A stretch of DNA of 44,526 nt, from positions 161,238 through 205,763 of the forward strand of contig NZ_QUAK01000120.1 of the NCBI RefSeq assembly GCF_003429565.1, written 5' to 3'. The position numbers were made by a program, and so were the translations under genes. This DNA is from Streptomyces triticagri (GTDB taxonomy: Bacteria > Actinomycetota > Actinomycetes > Streptomycetales > Streptomycetaceae). A model generated the notes under the pieces. The model was not told where the DNA came from. It saw only the letters and a program-made list of their open reading frames with translations, and did no database searches. Of the stretch, positions 15,499 to 23,514 are shown piece by piece (within the stretch, counting starts at the first letter, position 1; every line of letters begins with the position of its first letter).

Positions 15499-16218
15499 AT
15501 GAAGCTCGATCAGCACCTGCATCGCATCGGGAACGACATCGTGGCGGTCCACCTCGTCGTCACCGACGACGGCATCACCGTCATCGACGCCGGACTGGCC
15601 GGCCACTGGCGGGAGTTGACCGCCGAACTCGACGCCGTCGGCCGGACCATCGCCGACATCCGCGGTGTCGTGCTCACCCACGGCGACACCGACCACCTCG
15701 GCTTCGCGGAGCGGCTGCGCCGCGACCACGGGGTGCCGGTCTTCGTGCACAGCGCCGACGCCGCGCGTGCCCGCGGCGAGGTCAAGGCCAAGAACAGCTG
15801 GGGGCACACCAAGCCGGCCGCCGCGGCCGGCTTCCTCTGGTACGCCGTCCGCAAGGGCGGCCTGCGCACGACGTATCTGACCGAGGTGTCGGAAATGGCC
15901 GACGGCGACGTGCTCGACCTGCCGGGCGCACCCCGCATCCTGGGCCTGCCGGGCCACTCGCCGGGCAGCGTCGCCGTCCATGTGCCCGAGGCCGATGCCC
16001 TGTTCGTCGGTGACGGCCTCACCACCCGGCACGTGCTCACCGGGCAGCGGGGGCCGCAGCCGGCGCCTTTCACCGATGACGACGAACAGGCGCTGACCTC
16101 GCTCGACCGGCTCGGCGAGCTGCGGGCGAAGTGGGTGCTGCCCGGACACGGCGCGCCCTGGGACCAGGGCGTCCAGGAGGCGATCCAGCAGGTCCGGGTT
16201 GCGGCGCGCCCGCACTGA
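15499..16218 (+). CDS. Metallo-beta-lactamase-fold hydrolase
   Basis: MBL-fold protein of 239 residues. The metal motif reads LTHGDTDHLGF, so the second His of the canonical T-H-x-H-x-D-H is Asp. Further ligands are in LPGHSPGSVAVH, FVGDGL and LPGHGAPW. This glyoxalase-II-like group includes many uncharacterised hydrolases. ATG 15499 (MKLDQHLHRIG) follows GGAGAAGG, a good ribosome site. The gene is divergent from the TetR gene and convergent with the RibD-like gene. The substrate is unknown. Confidence 0.87.
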   Translation: MKLDQHLHRIGNDIVAVHLVVTDDGITVIDAGLAGHWRELTAELDAVGRTIADIRGVVLTHGDTDHLGFAERLRRDHGVPVFVHSADAARARGEVKAKNSWGHTKPAAAAGFLWYAVRKGGLRTTYLTEVSEMADGDVLDLPGAPRILGLPGHSPGSVAVHVPEADALFVGDGLTTRHVLTGQRGPQPAPFTDDDEQALTSLDRLGELRAKWVLPGHGAPWDQGVQEAIQQVRVAARPH

Positions 16219-16243
16219 GCGGTGTTCGCGAAGTCCCGCCGTC

Positions 16244-16281
16244 CAGCGGATCCGTCGACTCTCAGCGGATCCGTCGACGCT
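16244..16281. repeat. 19-bp tandem direct repeat between convergent genes
   Basis: CAGCGGATCCGTCGACTCT (16244-16262) is followed directly by CAGCGGATCCGTCGACGCT (16263-16281), and CAGCGGGTCC begins a third partial unit inside the end of the RibD-like gene. Nearly all of the 62-base intergenic gap is this repeat. It looks like local duplication of the gene's 3' end. Confidence 0.7.
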
Positions 16282-16838
16282 CAGCGGGTCCGGTAGCGCG
16301 CGTAGATCAGTCCGCTGTCGAAGGCGCGCTCCTCGACGAGCTCGAGATCGAGGCGTACGCCGTCGGGGAAGAACCGCTTGCCGCCGCCGACCACGCTCGT
16401 GGTGATGAACAGGTGGTACTCGTCCACCAGACCGGCCGCGATCGCCTGGGCCGCGAGGTTCGGCCCGTCGACGGTGAGGTCGTGGTCGGCCTCGGCCTTG
16501 AGCCTGCGCACCGCGTCCGGGTCGAAGTACCGCTCGATCCGGGTCTTCGCGCTGGACACCGACTGGAGCGTCGTGGAGTACACGACCTTCTCCGCGGCCT
16601 GCCAGTCGCGCGCGTACTGCAGGATGTGCGGCGGCTGGTCCGGCTCGGTGTGCGCGGTCTCCCAATAGACCATCGTTTCGTACATCCGCCGGCCGTAGAG
16701 GTACGTGCCGACGGGGCGGAAGAGATCGCCGACGAAGGTGTGCACTTCCGGGTCCCCGGCGCCGGTGCCCAGGTCGCCCTCCGCCGCCTCTGCGTAGCCG
16801 TCGAGCGAGCAGATCATCGAGTAGATGAGCTTCGCCAT
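16281..16838 (-). CDS. Dihydrofolate reductase-family (RibD C-terminal) protein
   Basis: NADPH-dependent reductase fold, 185 residues. It begins MAKLIYSMICSLDGYAE, the usual YxSLDGY start, then GTYLYGRRMYETMVYWE, the binding strand LTVDGPNLAAQAIAAGLVDE and VVGGGKRFFP. These are the RibD-C/DHFR-like motifs of proteins often annotated as deaminase-reductase or pyrimidine reductase. It is not the essential folate DHFR or RibD. ATG 16838 follows AGGAGA. It stands alone on the minus strand between convergent and divergent neighbours. The role is unknown, and its use as a detoxifying reductase would be speculation. Confidence 0.85.
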   Translation of the reverse strand: MAKLIYSMICSLDGYAEAAEGDLGTGAGDPEVHTFVGDLFRPVGTYLYGRRMYETMVYWETAHTEPDQPPHILQYARDWQAAEKVVYSTTLQSVSSAKTRIERYFDPDAVRRLKAEADHDLTVDGPNLAAQAIAAGLVDEYHLFITTSVVGGGKRFFPDGVRLDLELVEERAFDSGLIYARYRTR

Positions 16839-16996
16839 GGGGGTCTCCTCCGGGTGCGAGCGCGTCCGTCTGACGGTCCTGCTGCAGGCAGTGACTGACG
16901 CACGGCCTTGAACTCATCGGTCGAACCACCGGCCCCGAGCAGCTCCTCGGGGAGACCTCCTCCGGGAAGGCGCATTCCCGGAGAAAACACGCCTCC

Positions 16997-17851
16997 TCAG
17001 GACGTCATCTGCCCGGTCGGGAACTCCTGGCTGCCCAGCACCCGCAGCAGCTCCATACGATCGCGGGCCTCAGCGTCAGCAGGTGTCAGCACCAGGAGCA
17101 ACTGCCCCTGATCGGGGGTGACAAGGGTCTCGCAGTCCATCCGGACAGGGCCCACGCGCGGGTGCATCAAGGTCTTGCGGTCGGCCCGCCGGACGCCGAC
17201 TTCGTGCTCGGCCCAGAGCCGGCGGAAGTCGGCGCTCGCCGCCTGCAGGCGCTCGATGAGTCCGGTGACCACCGGGTCACCGGACCGGCGGCCGGCGACC
17301 GCACGCAGATCGGCGACGAGCTGACGCCCTTGGTGCTCACGCTCCTCGGGCGGGTGGGTGGCGCGCACGGCAGGGTCGGTGAACCAGCGGTACACGAGAT
17401 AGCGGCGGTCACCGTCCATTCCGGTGTGGTCGCCGTTCATCAACAGCACCGCGGCACGGTTCTGCGCCAGTACCTCTCCCAGGTCGGAGAGGACCAGGGC
17501 CGGTGTGTCGCCGAGCAGGTCGAGCAGGCGCACCAGACCGGCACGCGCGAGCCGGGCCATCTCCTCCGCCGGGGGCGGCCGGTGCCCGGCCAGGTGGAAC
17601 AGATGGGCGCGCTCGTCCTCCGACAGCCTCAGGGCCCTGGCCAGCGCGCCGAGCAGCTGGATCGAGGGCTGGCTGCTGCGGCCCTGTTCGAGGCGTACGA
17701 CGTAGTCCACCGACATGCCCGCGAGCATGGCCACCTCTTCGCGGCGCAGACCGGAGGTGCGGCGGCGGGGGCCGTCGTGGATGCCGACCTCGGCCGGGCG
17801 GATCGCTTCGCGGCGACGACGCAGGAAGTCGGCCAGCTGCTCACGTTGCAT
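16997..17851 (-). CDS. XRE/MmyB-type (MltR-like) transcriptional regulator
   Basis: Regulator of 284 residues. The N-terminal XRE helix-turn-helix (about 5-80) contains TSGLRREEVAMLAGMSVDYVVRLEQ, quoted as a motif. The C-terminal MmyB-like ligand-binding PAS-type domain has LLDLLGDTPALVLSDLGEVLAQN, YLVYRWFTDP and FRRLWAEHEVGVRR. This class regulates adjacent oxidoreductase genes, often transcribed head to head, through palindromic operators. That matches the layout here: an aldo/keto reductase lies divergent across a 141-base gap with a perfect palindrome. ATG 17851 is chosen because the domain starts there; the very long open frame beyond it is antisense shadow. Confidence 0.88.
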   Translation of the reverse strand: MQREQLADFLRRRREAIRPAEVGIHDGPRRRTSGLRREEVAMLAGMSVDYVVRLEQGRSSQPSIQLLGALARALRLSEDERAHLFHLAGHRPPPAEEMARLARAGLVRLLDLLGDTPALVLSDLGEVLAQNRAAVLLMNGDHTGMDGDRRYLVYRWFTDPAVRATHPPEEREHQGRQLVADLRAVAGRRSGDPVVTGLIERLQAASADFRRLWAEHEVGVRRADRKTLMHPRVGPVRMDCETLVTPDQGQLLLVLTPADAEARDRMELLRVLGSQEFPTGQMTS

Positions 17852-17880
17852 GTCCCCAGGTTCTCTCCGAACCGTCCCGG

Positions 17881-17907
17881 CATCCAGGGAGCGGCGCTCC
17901 CTGGATG
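17881..17907. promoter_or_regulatory. Palindromic operator between MltR-like regulator and aldo/keto reductase
   Basis: CATCCAGGGAGC and GCTCCCTGGATG are perfect 12-base inverted arms around GGC. The site is 30 bases upstream of the regulator ATG and 85 bases upstream of the reductase ATG. Its position and symmetry make it the likely operator of the MmyB-like protein. It is not at any gene's 3' end, so it is unlikely to be a terminator. Confidence 0.75.
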
Positions 17908-17992
17908 AACGCTCCGCTCCCGCGGACCGCTGCACGCGCGCAGGGTGGACAGCAGCCGGTGGACGGCAGCCGTACGACGAAGGAGAGCTGCG

Positions 17993-19033
17993 ATGACGAC
18001 GGAAACGACGACAGGACGGGCCACACCGAGAGGGACCATGGGAACGCGCCTCCTGGGCGACACCGGACCTGAGGTGTCCTCCCTCGGTCTGGGCGCGATG
18101 GGCATGTCGGGCGCCTATGGGGAGGCCGATCGCGACGAGAGCATCGCCACGGTGCATGCCGCCCTGGAGGCCGGTGTCACGCTGATCGACACGGGTGACT
18201 TCTACGCGATGGGGCACAACGAGCTGCTGCTGGCGGAGGCGCTGCGCGGACGGAACCGGGACAGCTACCGGCTGAGCGTCAAGTTCGGCATGCTGGCCGG
18301 CCCCGGGCGCGGCCCCTCCGGGCCGGACGGCCGCCCGGAGGCGGTGAAGAACTTCCTGGGCTACTCGCTGACCCGTCTGGGCACCGACCACATCGACATC
18401 TACCGCCCCGGTCGCCTCGACCCGGCCGTGCCCATCGAGGAGACCGTGGGCGCGATCAAGGACATGGTCGACGCCGGGTACGTGCGGCACATCGGGCTCT
18501 CGGAGGTCGACGCGGCCACGATCCGCCGGGCGCACGCCGTCCACCCGATCGCCGATCTGCAGATCGAGTACTCGCTGATCTCCCGCGCCGTCGAGGCGGA
18601 GGTGCTGCCCACGCTGCGGGAACTGGGCATCGGACTGACCGCGTACGGAGTGCTCGGCCGCGGCCTGATCTCGGGCCACTGGACGGCCGGGCACACGGCC
18701 GGCCCCGGTGACTCGCGGGCCGCGGGACCGCGCTTCGCGCCGGGGAACGTGGAGCACAATCTCGCCCTCGTGGACGCCCTGCGCGAGGTCGCCGCCACGA
18801 AGGGCTGCACCGTCGCCCAGCTGGCCATCGCGTGGGTCGCCGCCCGGGGCGAGGACATCGTGCCGCTGGTCGGCGCCCGGACCCGCGAGCGGCTCGCCGA
18901 GGCGCTGCCCGCCCTCGAGGTGGAGCTCTCCGCGGACGATCTGGCCGAGATCGAGAAGGCGGTGCCGGCGGGTTCGGCCCGCGGCGACCGCTATCCGGCC
19001 GCGTACATGCCCGGGCTCGGCGTGGGGAACTGA
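17993..19033 (+). CDS. Aldo/keto reductase
   Basis: NADPH-dependent carbonyl reductase fold (TIM barrel), 346 residues. Visible catalytic residues are Asp in LIDTGD, Tyr in DFYAMGHNE and Lys in RLSVKFG. The catalytic-His position falls in DIYRPGRLDPAVPIEE, where the familiar Y(L/Q)HR is RPGR, so the His is absent. NADPH-site motifs PLVGARTRERLAEAL and VAQLAIAWVAARGEDIVPL are typical. The ATG at 17993 follows AGGAG and adds 17 residues before MGTRLLGD; ATG 18038 is a possible later start. It is likely controlled by the adjacent MltR-like protein. Confidence 0.9.
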   Translation: MTTETTTGRATPRGTMGTRLLGDTGPEVSSLGLGAMGMSGAYGEADRDESIATVHAALEAGVTLIDTGDFYAMGHNELLLAEALRGRNRDSYRLSVKFGMLAGPGRGPSGPDGRPEAVKNFLGYSLTRLGTDHIDIYRPGRLDPAVPIEETVGAIKDMVDAGYVRHIGLSEVDAATIRRAHAVHPIADLQIEYSLISRAVEAEVLPTLRELGIGLTAYGVLGRGLISGHWTAGHTAGPGDSRAAGPRFAPGNVEHNLALVDALREVAATKGCTVAQLAIAWVAARGEDIVPLVGARTRERLAEALPALEVELSADDLAEIEKAVPAGSARGDRYPAAYMPGLGVGN

Positions 19034-19108
19034 CCCGGCCGCAACGGCCGCGGACCCGCCTGGACCGGCGGCAGGGCCCCTGTGGGACGGCCGCCTATCC
19101 TTCACCGC

Positions 19109-20320
19109 ATGGCCCACCTCACCGTCGCCGGACGCCGACTGAGCGGGCACGCCGCCGACCTGGCCCTGACACTGCTCGTCTCGGCGTTCGTGATCATCTG
19201 GACCCTGGTCATGACGCGGTACGCAGCCGAATCGGCGTCCCGCGCGGTGGGCGGCTGGCTGCTGGTCGTCGTGGGCTGCGGTGCACTGTACTTCCGCCGC
19301 CGGTGGCCCGTGGCCGTCGCCGCCCTCACGCTGCTGGCCTGCGCCGTGTACTACCCCATGAGCACCTACGACGGGCCCCTCCTGGTCACCTTCGCGATCG
19401 CGCTCTACTCGGTGGCGGCGGAGGGGAGGTTCGTCGCCGCGGTGCTCCTCGCGGTCGTCACCCTGTTCGCCGTCGGCCTCGGTGAGTTCACCCAGTCCCC
19501 GGGCAACCGGCAGATCGACGACACCTCGTTGGCCATGCTGAGCGGCTGGCTGATCAGCCTGGTCGCGGTCGGGCGCGCGCAGCGCATCCGGTCGGAGTAC
19601 CTGCACGAGGCGGAGCAGCGCGCTCTCGCGGCCGAGCGGGAACAGGAGGCCCGCGCCCAGCAGAGCGCGAGCGAGGAACGGCTGCGTATCGCGCACGAGT
19701 TGCACGACGTGCTCGGTCACAGCATCTCGCTGGTCAATGTGCAGTCCAGCGCCGCGCTGCACCGGATCGGCAAGAAGCCCGATCCCGCGATCGCGCTCGC
19801 GTCCGCGGAGGAGGCTTTGAAGTCGGTCAAGGAGACCAGCAAGGACGCGCTCCGCGAGCTGCGCGCCACGCTCGGAATGCTGCGCCGGGCGGACGAGGCC
19901 GCGCCCACGGCCCCCGCGGCCGGTCTTGACAGGCTCGGGGCGCTCGCCGGCCGCGCGCGGAGCGCCGGGATCGATGTGTCGACCGAGACCGTGGGCGCCC
20001 CTTACCCGTTGCCGCCCTCGCTCGACCTGGCCGCGTACCGGATCGTGCAGGAGTCGCTGACCAATGTGGCGCGGCACTCCGGTGCCGACCACGCGCGCGT
20101 GACCCTCACGTACACCGACGACGCCCTGCTGCTGAGCGTCGACGACAATGGGCGCGGACAGGAAGACGACCGCGGCGACGGAAGCGGCATCCGCGGGATG
20201 GCCGAGCGGGCGAAGGCGTTCGGCGGCGAACTGACGGCTCACAACACGTCCGAGGGCTTTCGGGTCAGCGCCCGGCTGCCGCTGGACCACGACGCCCGGA
20301 GCGGAGAAGACCACCGATGA
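19109..20320 (+). CDS. NarL-type sensor histidine kinase (HisKA_3)
   Basis: Kinase of 403 residues. The N-terminus has several hydrophobic segments (roughly residues 14-34, 46-60, 65-80, 85-100, 105-125), a compact membrane sensor with little extracellular sequence. The dimerisation box is ERLRIAHELHDVLGHSISL; its first His (in AHELHD) is the phospho-acceptor. The HATPase region contains YRIVQESLTNVARHSGA, VDDNGRGQ and GSGIRGMAERAKAFGG. This is the DesK/LiaS/VraS class. The stop overlaps the response regulator start (ATGA). Confidence 0.92.
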   Translation: MAHLTVAGRRLSGHAADLALTLLVSAFVIIWTLVMTRYAAESASRAVGGWLLVVVGCGALYFRRRWPVAVAALTLLACAVYYPMSTYDGPLLVTFAIALYSVAAEGRFVAAVLLAVVTLFAVGLGEFTQSPGNRQIDDTSLAMLSGWLISLVAVGRAQRIRSEYLHEAEQRALAAEREQEARAQQSASEERLRIAHELHDVLGHSISLVNVQSSAALHRIGKKPDPAIALASAEEALKSVKETSKDALRELRATLGMLRRADEAAPTAPAAGLDRLGALAGRARSAGIDVSTETVGAPYPLPPSLDLAAYRIVQESLTNVARHSGADHARVTLTYTDDALLLSVDDNGRGQEDDRGDGSGIRGMAERAKAFGGELTAHNTSEGFRVSARLPLDHDARSGEDHR

Positions 20321-20991
20321 CCCCACCGATCCGGGTGCTGCTCGCCGACGACCAGCGCCTCGTGCGGGCCGGTTTCAAGTCCATCCTGGACGACGAGGAC
20401 GACCTCGAGGTGGTGGGCGAGGCCTCGGACGGCGATGAGGCCGTCCGCCTCGCGCGTGAACTGCGGCCGGACGTCGTCCTGATGGACATCCGGATGCCGG
20501 ACCTGGACGGCCTCGAGGCCACGCGGCGCATCACCGGGGACGACCGCCTCGAAGGAGTCCGGGTCGTCATCCTGACCACGTTCGACGTCGACGACTACGT
20601 GTACGGGGCGCTGCGCGCGGGAGCCTCGGGCTTCCTGGTGAAGGACACCGAGCCGATGGAACTGCTGCACGGCGTACGGGTGGTGGCCAGAGGCGACGCG
20701 CTGATCGCCCCTGCGGTGACCCGTCGGCTGATCGCGGAGTTCGCCGGCCGCAGCAGGCAGCCGGACCCGAGCCCGCGCCTGAACGCCCTGACCGAGCGTG
20801 AGCGCGAGGTGATGGGCCTGGTCGGCGAGGGCCTGTCCAACGATGAGATCGCCCGGCGGCTCGTCCTCTCGCCCGCGACCGCGAAGACCCACGTGAGCCG
20901 CATCATGACCAAGCTGGATGTGCGGGACCGTGCCCAACTGGTGATCCTCGCCTACGAGTCGGGGATGATCACCCCGGGGTGGCTCGGCTGA
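20317..20991 (+). CDS. NarL/LuxR-family response regulator
   Basis: Response regulator of 224 residues. The receiver has DDQ (about 11-13), phospho-acceptor Asp in DVVLMDIRMPDLDG and Lys in GFLVKDTEPMEL. The C-terminal LuxR helix-turn-helix is LTEREREVMGLVGEGLSNDEIARRL, quoted as a motif, then ATAKTHVSRIMTKLDVRDR. It is coupled to the upstream kinase by a four-base overlap. An MMPL transporter gene follows in the same direction after 277 bases and could be its target. A 24-base palindrome after the stop probably ends the operon. Confidence 0.93.
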   Translation: MTPPIRVLLADDQRLVRAGFKSILDDEDDLEVVGEASDGDEAVRLARELRPDVVLMDIRMPDLDGLEATRRITGDDRLEGVRVVILTTFDVDDYVYGALRAGASGFLVKDTEPMELLHGVRVVARGDALIAPAVTRRLIAEFAGRSRQPDPSPRLNALTEREREVMGLVGEGLSNDEIARRLVLSPATAKTHVSRIMTKLDVRDRAQLVILAYESGMITPGWLG

Positions 20992-21022
20992 GACCTGCGT
21001 AATCGCGCCCCTGGTCCGGCCG

Positions 21023-21046
21023 GCGGTCCACGCGCGCGTGGACCGC
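21023..21046 (+). terminator. Perfect 24-bp palindrome (ACGCGCGCGT family) after the two-component operon
   Basis: The core ACGCGCGCGT (21030-21039) has perfectly paired arms GCGGTCC/GGACCGC, giving a 12-bp stem with minimal loop. It begins 31 bases after the response-regulator stop, so it could terminate that operon. It is the longest perfect member of the dispersed palindrome family. Confidence 0.7.
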
Positions 21047-21071
21047 GATCCACCGGCCGAAACGCCGTCCT

Positions 21072-21081
21072 ACGCGCGCGT
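21072..21081. repeat. ACGCGCGCGT palindrome copy
   Basis: Second core within the same gap, 42 bases after the one at 21030. The arms do not extend. The rest of 21082-21268 shows no gene I can support. Confidence 0.55.
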
Positions 21082-21268
21082 GCACCACAACTCCCGGAGT
21101 ATGTCCACCCGGACACCCGCAACCGCAGTGGTACGTGCCTTGTCATCCGCCGGCCGACGACACACACCTGGGCGGAGTCGGACGCTGACCGTCCGACCGA
21201 TGCCCGGGCCCGACCGCCTCCCCTGGGCATCGGCACCACCATCGGCTGTCCATCCGGAGTGTTTCCCC

Positions 21269-23482
21269 ATGCCAAGGACCGCACCGCCCATGCCCGGTCG
21301 GGCCGGAGTCTTCGCGCGGCTCGCCGCCTTCTCGTACGCGCACAGATGGCGCGCCCTGGCCTTGTGGGTGGCCGTCCTGCTGGGTGCCACCGTCTCCTCC
21401 ACGGCCGTGGGAAGCGCGTACCACAACGACTTCGCGCTGCCGGGCACCGATTCGCAGCAGGCTCAGGACGTGCTCGAGAGGCACGGCGCCGCGCAGGCGG
21501 ACGCCTCGGTGCAGATCGTGCTGCAGGCCGACGGCGGCATTCGCGGTGCCGTCGTCAGGGAGCGGGTGGACGGGCTGCTCGCGAAGGTCGAGCCGCTGCC
21601 CGGCGTGCTCGACGTGCGCAGCCCGTACGCGGACCGGGCGGCGGTCTCCCGGGACGGCACGGTCGGCTATGCGACCGTCGGCCTCGACGGCACCGCGGAG
21701 AGCGTCCCGAAGGACGACGTACGCACGATCATCGACGTCGTCGAAGCGGCGGCCGGTGACGGGCTGCGCACCGCGGTGGGCGGCGATGCGGCACGGGCCG
21801 CCCAGGAGAGCGAGGGCGGTGCCGCCGAGGGCGCGGGCATCCTGGGCGCGCTGGTGATCCTGGTGTTCCTCTTCGGCTCCCTGGTGGCCGCGAGTCTGCC
21901 GGTGGTCACCGCGCTGTTCGCGGTCGGTACATCCGTGGGACTGATCGCGCTCTCCTCGCATCTGGCGACGGTCGCGGACTTCACCCCGCCGATCCTGATG
22001 CTGGTCGGCCTCGGCGTCGGCATCGACTACGCGCTGCTGATCTTCTCGCGGTACCGGAGCGAGCTCCTCGAGGGCGCCGAACCCGAGCAGGCGACGCGCT
22101 CCGCACTCGACGCCGCCGGCCGCACGGTCTTCTTCGCCGGCTGCACCGTGATCATCGCCCTGATGGGTCTCGTGGTGCTCGGGCTCGGGTCGCTGCAGGG
22201 CGTCGCGCTGGCGGTGGCGCTGACCGTGCTGGTCACCATGGCCGCATCGCTGACGCTGCTGCCGGCCCTGCTCGGCCTGACGGGACGGCGCATCCAACGG
22301 CAGGTGGCCGCGCGTGCAGCGAAGGCTGAGCGGGTGGAGGGCGCGAGGTGGCGGCGCTGGGCCACGGGAGTGCAGCGGCGCCCGTGGACGGCCCTGGTGC
22401 TCGCGATGGTCGCTCTCGGTGCGCTGGCCGCGCCCGCCCTGGACATGCGGCTCGGCTTCGCGGATGCGGGCAACGACGCGGAGACCAGGACCAGCCGGCA
22501 GGCGTACGACATGCTCGCGGACGGCTTCGGGCCCGGATTCAACGGGCCGCTGTTCGTGGTCGCCGACGCCGGCGCGGCACCGGACGGGAGCGGTGGCGCC
22601 GGCGTGCAGGTGGCGTCCACCGTGGCCAGAGCTCTGGCCGACACCCCTGGCGTCGCCGCCACAAGCGGTCCGATGCCGTCGCGGGACGACTCCGTGGCCA
22701 CCCTCCTGGTCTTCCCCGAGTCCGCCCCGCAGGACGAGGCGACCGCACAGCTCGTCGACCGGCTCCGCGGCAGCACCCTGCCGCCTCTGGAGCAGCGGAC
22801 GGGCGCGACGCTCCTGGTGGGCGGCGCCACGGCCGCCACCGAGGACTTCGCGTCCACGGTCTGCGATCGGATGCCGCTGTTCGTCGCGATCGTGGTGGGG
22901 CTCTCGGCCGTACTGCTGCTCGTCGTGTTCCGCTCCGTGCTGATCCCGCTCAAGGCGGCGGTGCTCAACCTCGTCAGCATCGGGGCGGCGCTCGGGGCGA
23001 TCACGCTGGTCTTCCAGGACGGCTGGTTCGGGGTGGAACCAGGCCCGATCGAGGCCTTCATCCCCGTGATGATCTTCGCGATCGTCTTCGGCCTGTCGAT
23101 GGACTACGAGGTCTTCCTGCTCTCCCGGATCCACGAGGAGTGGGAGCGCACCAAGGACGCGCAGGCCGCGGTCCGCGAGGGGCTCGCGGCGACCGGCCGG
23201 ATCATCACGGCAGCCGCAGCGATCATGATCGTGGTGTTCGCGGCGTTCGTCCTCAGCCCCGATCGCATGCTCCAGCAGTTCGGCCTCGGCCTGGCCGTGG
23301 CGATCCTGCTGGATGCCGTGGTGATCCGCTGTCTGATCGTCCCCGCGGTGATGCAGCTGATGGGCACGCGCGCGTGGTGGCTGCCCGAACGGCTCCGGCG
23401 GCTGCTGCCCGAGGTCGAGCTGGAACGGCACGAGCGCCAGGACCTCAGGGAGGGAGATCTCCAGGGCGCGGACCGTCCATGA
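21269..23482 (+). CDS. MMPL-family (RND-type) transporter
   Basis: Large inner-membrane transporter of 737 residues. Two halves each have a first membrane helix, an extracytoplasmic domain and a five-helix bundle. Half one has LVILVFLFGSLVAASLPVV and PPILMLVGLGVGIDYALLIFSRYR (motifs); half two has IPVMIFAIVFGLSMDYEVFLLSRIHEEW. The D-Y pairs (GIDYA, SMDYE) are the proton-relay positions of the family. It probably exports a lipid, peptide or other hydrophobic compound. ATG 21269 (MPRTAPPMPGRAG) follows CGGAG; ATG 21290 is an alternative. It lies downstream of a NarL-type two-component system that may regulate it. Confidence 0.92.
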   Translation: MPRTAPPMPGRAGVFARLAAFSYAHRWRALALWVAVLLGATVSSTAVGSAYHNDFALPGTDSQQAQDVLERHGAAQADASVQIVLQADGGIRGAVVRERVDGLLAKVEPLPGVLDVRSPYADRAAVSRDGTVGYATVGLDGTAESVPKDDVRTIIDVVEAAAGDGLRTAVGGDAARAAQESEGGAAEGAGILGALVILVFLFGSLVAASLPVVTALFAVGTSVGLIALSSHLATVADFTPPILMLVGLGVGIDYALLIFSRYRSELLEGAEPEQATRSALDAAGRTVFFAGCTVIIALMGLVVLGLGSLQGVALAVALTVLVTMAASLTLLPALLGLTGRRIQRQVAARAAKAERVEGARWRRWATGVQRRPWTALVLAMVALGALAAPALDMRLGFADAGNDAETRTSRQAYDMLADGFGPGFNGPLFVVADAGAAPDGSGGAGVQVASTVARALADTPGVAATSGPMPSRDDSVATLLVFPESAPQDEATAQLVDRLRGSTLPPLEQRTGATLLVGGATAATEDFASTVCDRMPLFVAIVVGLSAVLLLVVFRSVLIPLKAAVLNLVSIGAALGAITLVFQDGWFGVEPGPIEAFIPVMIFAIVFGLSMDYEVFLLSRIHEEWERTKDAQAAVREGLAATGRIITAAAAIMIVVFAAFVLSPDRMLQQFGLGLAVAILLDAVVIRCLIVPAVMQLMGTRAWWLPERLRRLLPEVELERHERQDLREGDLQGADRP

Positions 23483-23514
23483 CCTCGCGCAGCGGGCGGA
23501 GCCGCAGGGCGTCT

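Noticed and set aside
15399..16281. CRISPR-like short repeats
   Set aside because: Both repeat sets have only two full copies directly abutting, with no spacers and no cas genes.
17881..17907. Terminator for the aldo/keto reductase regulator
   Set aside because: The palindrome is at the 5' side of both flanking genes, so an operator is more likely.
17852..20326. Extension of the MltR-like frame far upstream on the minus strand, and a 1163-codon minus frame at 21143-24634
   Set aside because: The upstream part is antisense to the reductase, kinase and MMPL genes and lacks domains. The second frame is a mixture of antisense to MMPL and out-of-frame AI-2E sequence.
14789..23482. Genomic island with integrase or IS
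   Set aside because: No integrase, transposase, att repeat or tRNA is visible; only small gene units of normal GC content.
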